6,578 bases of DNA. Source: Pseudomonadota bacterium (GTDB lineage Bacteria; Desulfobacterota; WTBG01; CAIYCZ01). The notes under the pieces were generated by a model, which saw nothing but the letters and a program-made list of their open reading frames with translations, did no database searches and had not been told where the DNA came from. The position numbers were made by a program, and so were the translations under genes. Below, in pieces: positions 4,560 to 6,578 of the stretch. Every line of letters starts with the position of its first letter. Position 1 is the stretch's first letter. The stretch is from the NCBI GenBank assembly GCA_026388865.1, contig JAPLIX010000058.1, forward strand, positions 1,051-7,628, written 5' to 3'.

Positions 4560-5444
4560 ATGTTGCGTATCGGCACTATAGAAATAGCTTCTTCCTGCAT
4601 TCTTGCGCCGCTTGCCGGAGTCAGCGATCTGCCGTTCCGCCTGATCAACCGCAGGTTCGGCTGCGCGTTTGCGTTTACCGAAATGGTGAGCGCCCGTGCG
4701 CTCACCTATGAGAATAAAAATACCCTGCATAAAATGCTTGCTACCGATCCTGCTGACCGGCCGCTCGGCATTCAGCTGCTCGGCAACAACCCGGAGGTAC
4801 TGCGCGCTGCGCTTGACAAGCTCCGTGATCGTGAATATGCAATCATCGATTTTAATGCTGCCTGTCCGGTAACCAAAGTCACGGCCAAAAACGAAGGCGC
4901 AAGCCTGCTCAGGGAACCAAAAAAATTGAGAGAGCTGCTCATGGTGGTGGTCAATTATTCGTCTGTCCCGGTGACGGTGAAAATACGTTCTGGGTGGGAT
5001 GCCGCCTCAGTAAACGCCCGTGACACGGCACTCCATGCCCAGGACGCGGGGATACACGGCCTGTTCATCCACGGCAGAACAAGGGAACAGGGGTATCAGG
5101 GAAGGGTTGATTATCAGGTAATTTATGAGGTGAAGAAAGCGCTGCGCATCCCGGTGATTGCCAGCGGTGATGCGCTCTCACCGCAGCTGGTAAAGAAGCT
5201 GTTTGATGAAACCGGGTGTGACGGCGTCGCCATTGCCCGGGGGGTGCTGGGCAATCCGTGGCTTTTCAGGGACACGCAAGAGTTCCTGGAAACCGGTTCA
5301 ATCCACCGGCGACCTGATATGCAGGAGATTGCAGACACCATGATTGCGCACCTGAATCTGTGTGTTGCCTTTCACGGGGAAGGCACGGGCACTCCCATCT
5401 TTCGAAAGTTTTTCAACTGGTACACAAAAGGAAGGACTGCATGA
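4560..5444 (+). CDS. dusB: tRNA-dihydrouridine synthase (DusB/NifR3-like), C-terminus lost by frameshift
   Basis: This FMN enzyme reduces uridine to dihydrouridine in tRNA using NAD(P)H. The TIM-barrel domain is intact: ILAPLAGVSDLPFR (14-27), Q72, the catalytic cysteine C102 in NAACPV, K141 in VKIRSGWD, H171 in IHGRTREQGYQG, and the FMN phosphate loops ASGDA (201-205) and IARGVLGNPW (225-234). The C-terminal helical domain begins (FRKFFNWYTKG, 281-291), but the frame then reads RTA and stops at 294. The expected continuation is present in the next frame. The catalytic barrel could fold, but the truncated tRNA-binding helical domain makes activity uncertain. The ATG is chosen because an in-frame TGA lies four codons upstream; no clear ribosome binding site is seen. 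DusB rather than another Dus subgroup is a best guess from overall resemblance. Confidence 0.85.
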   Translation: MLRIGTIEIASSCILAPLAGVSDLPFRLINRRFGCAFAFTEMVSARALTYENKNTLHKMLATDPADRPLGIQLLGNNPEVLRAALDKLRDREYAIIDFNAACPVTKVTAKNEGASLLREPKKLRELLMVVVNYSSVPVTVKIRSGWDAASVNARDTALHAQDAGIHGLFIHGRTREQGYQGRVDYQVIYEVKKALRIPVIASGDALSPQLVKKLFDETGCDGVAIARGVLGNPWLFRDTQEFLETGSIHRRPDMQEIADTMIAHLNLCVAFHGEGTGTPIFRKFFNWYTKGRTA

Positions 5445-5559
5445 GATACGGGAGTTGCGCTGCAGGGCGTATCAGGCCAAGACACAAAAGGAAATGATTG
5501 CTATCATCAATCAAGTGCGTTTATCCTGCTGGGACCCGGGGCTGTCTCACCGTGCGTAA
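5437..5559 (+). pseudogene. dusB: Displaced C-terminal end of the dihydrouridine synthase
   Basis: In the +1 frame the DNA reads LHEIRELRCRAYQAKTQKEM and on through IAIINQVR to a TAA at 5557-5559. This directly continues the WYTKG of the main frame in the way DusB proteins usually do (WYTKG followed by a helix with REL..RAY.AKT..EM..II). The junction is AAAGGAAGGACTG at 5427-5439. Removing one AGGA copy gives AAA GGA CTG and restores a protein of 331 residues, the normal family size. A single-base insertion would also restore frame but leave an extra arginine. Confidence 0.8.
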
Positions 5560-5664
5560 TTCGGAATGCCCGTCCCCCGCCAGAAGCCTTGCGGAGGGCA
5601 GGAGGTGTTTCCATTCTTCAATAATTTCCCGTACCCGTTTCTCCAGCACATCTTCACCAAGCAA
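5521..5664 (-). other. Coding-like short frame of unknown status
   Basis: A TTG at 5664 opens 47 codons whose product is charged and helical (EDVLEKRVREIIEEWKHLLP, then a short tail) and looks more protein-like than usual antisense frames. Against it, there is no ribosome binding site, no ATG, the terminator hairpin immediately precedes it on this strand, and its end overlaps the displaced dus C-terminus. I do not recognise it. It may be a gene remnant or chance. Confidence 0.2.
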
Positions 5665-5665
5665 A

Positions 5666-5693
5666 GAGGCAGGGTCATTGCTGGCCCTGCCTC
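5666..5693. terminator. Bidirectional intrinsic terminator between convergent dus and HU genes
   Basis: GAGGCAGGG (5666-5674) pairs exactly with CCCTGCCTC (5685-5693). One G-T and one C-G pair extend the stem to 11 bp around a 6-nt loop. On the plus strand a T-rich tail follows (TCTCTTTTATTT, 5695-5706); on the minus strand the tail TTTGCTTGG is weaker. It lies 46 bp after the HU stop and about 107 bp after the dus stop. Confidence 0.75.
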
Positions 5694-5739
5694 ATCTCTT
5701 TTATTTGCACTAGCCTGAAAATTGAGCAACCGGCCCTGG

Positions 5740-6039
5740 TTACTTTGCTCCCAGGATCGCATCCTTGCAGGCTTTAGCCACTCTGAATTTCACTACGGTC
5801 TTTGCCTTTATCTTAATCTCTTCACCGGTGGCGGGATTCCGTCCGATGCGCGCTTTCCGCTGCACCTTCACGAGTTTCCCGAAGCCGGGCAGCACAAAGG
5901 AGCCGCTCTTTTTGGCTTCCTTGTACGCAACTGCGGAGAGCACATCAATGAAGCTGCTCACATCCTTCTTGGTCATGTTGAGTTTGGCTGCGATTTCAGA
6001 AATAAGCTGTGATTTGGTGATGGGTTTTACTGTAGACAT
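5740..6039 (-). CDS. HU-family DNA-binding protein
   Basis: This 99-residue protein is an HU/IHF-family histone-like protein that bends and compacts DNA as a dimer. The N-terminal helices carry TKSQLISEIAAKL (8-20). The family signature is GFGKLVKVQRKARIGRNPATG (52-72), with P69 at the intercalating tip of the beta arm, followed by the second arm strand and a C-terminal KACKDAIL helix. It is about nine residues longer than E. coli HU, with extra residues at the N-terminus (MSTVKPIT) and elsewhere, a form common outside the Enterobacteria. The start is fixed by AGGAGGG (6048-6054) with an 8-nt spacer, the strongest ribosome binding site in the window, which suits an abundant protein. It is monocistronic, with its own promoter and terminator. 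HU versus an IHF subunit cannot be fully separated by eye, but HU fits better. Confidence 0.95.
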   Translation of the reverse strand: MSTVKPITKSQLISEIAAKLNMTKKDVSSFIDVLSAVAYKEAKKSGSFVLPGFGKLVKVQRKARIGRNPATGEEIKIKAKTVVKFRVAKACKDAILGAK

Positions 6040-6047
6040 ACGTTGTT

Positions 6048-6054
6048 CCCTCCT
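6048..6054 (-). promoter_or_regulatory. Strong ribosome binding site of the HU gene
   Basis: AGGAGGG on the minus strand, 8 nt before the ATG at 6039, decides the start and implies a high translation rate. Confidence 0.85.
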
Positions 6055-6082
6055 GTAATTAGTGTTTATGAGTTCCCGGTTG

Positions 6083-6105
6083 CTGTCTGTATTGTATACC
6101 GACAG
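6083..6105. promoter_or_regulatory. 23-bp imperfect palindrome in the HU leader
   Basis: CTGTC and GACAG form the outer arms, with further inner pairs (GTAT/ATAC type), so that 9 of 11 positions pair around a single central base. It lies 43 bp upstream of the HU start, downstream of the promoter at 6178-6206. It may be an operator or a hairpin in the leader RNA. A weak -10-like TACAAT overlaps it on the minus strand. Confidence 0.45.
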
Positions 6106-6177
6106 ATACTACCTGAACATTACAGAAACTGCATTACCTTTTTTGTGTCTGTAACGTTTTTAGCCTTTCTCTCTATG

Positions 6178-6206
6178 CTTATAATAAAGAGCGGCCGGGA
6201 AATCAA
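6178..6206 (-). promoter_or_regulatory. Sigma70-type promoter of the HU gene
   Basis: On the minus strand TTGATT (6206-6201, 4 of 6 matches), a 17-nt spacer and TATAAG (6183-6178, 5 of 6 matches). Transcription would begin near 6171, giving an unusually long leader of about 130 nt. Confidence 0.55.
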
Positions 6207-6334
6207 GGGTAAAATAGCCTTCCGTGCGCAATTTTAACTCAAAGTCTAAAGTAGTAGTAGTATGAAAAACCATTAAGAGTCAAGAACTAATCTCCCCTGA
6301 TTGGCTGGACCCCCAAAAGAGTTAGAACTACGCA
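6207..6334. other. Gene-free divergent spacer with short repeats
   Basis: No gene is seen. It contains a (GTA)4 run at 6251-6262 and an imperfect direct repeat, AAGAGTCAAGAACTA (6275-6289) and AAGAGTTAGAACTA (6317-6330), 42 bp apart and just upstream of the candidate promoter for the U32 gene. Confidence 0.35.
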
Positions 6335-6363
6335 TTTACCTCCTGCTGATATTGTGTTATAAA
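6335..6363 (+). promoter_or_regulatory. Candidate promoter for the U32-family gene
   Basis: TTTACC (6335-6340, 4 of 6 matches), a 17-nt spacer and TATAAA (6358-6363, 5 of 6 matches). Transcription would start near 6370, about 47 nt before the ATG at 6417. Confidence 0.45.
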
Positions 6364-6416
6364 AATAATGATTACGAACTTAAAAACCAGGTTATTTCTA
6401 ACTGCCCTTAGTATGT

Positions 6417-6578
6417 ATGACCCTTAAAATTCTATCCCCGTTAAGCCGTATTGATGAAGTGGAGCCGCTCATTGACGCAGGCGCTGATGAGTTTTACTGC
6501 GGCGTGCTGCCCGCGGAGTGGCGTGAAAAATACACGGTTGCCGCCTGTCTGAACCGCCGCCAGGAAGACAACGCGTTC
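6417..6578 (+). CDS. Peptidase U32-family protein, N-terminal part only (runs off the window edge)
   Basis: The first 54 codons are present. The peptide reads MTLKILSPLSRIDEVEPLID, then AGADEFYCGVLPAEWREKY and, after a short gap, LNRR. A first beta-strand, a helix with 'EPLIDAGADE(F/V)Y.GV', then a short segment ending in N-R-R is the usual N-terminal signature of U32-family proteins, a TIM-barrel group that includes collagenase-like peptidases and the tRNA/prenyl-quinone hydroxylation proteins TrhP and UbiU/UbiV. Which subgroup this is cannot be decided, because the diagnostic cysteines lie outside the window. The ATG at 6417 is chosen because an in-frame TAA lies six codons upstream and the ATG at 6413 leads quickly to a stop. 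There is no clear ribosome binding site. Confidence 0.8.
   Translation, partial: MTLKILSPLSRIDEVEPLIDAGADEFYCGVLPAEWREKYTVAACLNRRQEDNAF

Noticed and set aside
5424..5445. Programmed frameshifting as the explanation for dus
   Set aside because: There is no classic slippery heptamer or stimulatory structure, and a simple AGGA duplication explains the shift fully. It was kept only as a minor alternative.
5547..5762. 71-codon minus-strand frame starting inside the HU gene
   Set aside because: It runs through the HU 3' end and the terminator hairpin, and has no domain or ribosome binding site.
5765..6058. 97-codon plus-strand frame opposite HU
   Set aside because: It is a shadow of the HU gene, whose signature motif and ribosome binding site are unmistakable.
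6251..6262. (GTA)4 microsatellite as a phase-variation tract
   Set aside because: Four units are too short, and it lies outside any promoter spacer or coding start.

Overview
The window looks like chromosomal housekeeping and accessory DNA of a Gram-negative bacterium of moderate GC. It encodes lipoproteins, an exported c-type cytochrome, an HU protein of the variant with a short basic N-terminal extension, a stand-alone NFACT-R protein and an endonuclease III-related glycosylase. This set would suit Desulfobacterota, Nitrospirota or a related lineage, but that is an impression from gene content; no rRNA or marker gene settles it. There is no CRISPR array, tRNA, rRNA, transposase or phage gene.

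Layout. Positions 1-560 carry two minus-strand genes: an NFACT-R (DUF814) RNA-binding protein, then the start of a probable TPR protein cut by the window edge. They are preceded by a good sigma70-type promoter set inside an 8-bp inverted repeat. Positions about 700-1030 are AT-rich, non-coding and dense in small inverted repeats. Positions 1038-2558 (plus) form one unbroken 506-codon frame with two parts: a two-TM, PIN-like protein, and a metallo-beta-lactamase-fold hydrolase that has its own Shine-Dalgarno, ATG and lipoprotein signal. No stop codon separates them. Its 3' end overlaps by 24 bp the convergent minus-strand glycosylase gene.

Positions 4376-2535 (minus) are a probable operon: PKD-domain lipoprotein, small monohaem cytochrome c, thioredoxin 2 (trxC, frameshifted between its zinc ribbon and thioredoxin domain), and an HhH-GPD DNA glycosylase. 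A sigma70-type promoter at 4424-4453 drives it. The first three products suggest envelope and redox functions; the glycosylase may simply be co-transcribed. Diverging from it on the plus strand is a tRNA-dihydrouridine synthase gene (4560 onward), whose C-terminal part is displaced into another frame by an apparent AGGA duplication. A strong hairpin at 5666-5693 separates it from the convergent HU gene (6039-5740). HU has a good promoter, a leader of about 130 nt containing a 23-bp imperfect palindrome, and a strong ribosome binding site. The window ends in the first 54 codons of a peptidase U32-family gene on the plus strand.

The most notable point is that three reading-frame anomalies (the PIN/MBL read-through, trxC and dus) lie within about 3.7 kb. 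They could be real gene fusion and decay, or sequence errors. I find no convincing new multi-gene system. The most unusual candidate is the membrane PIN-like/MBL lipoprotein reading frame.
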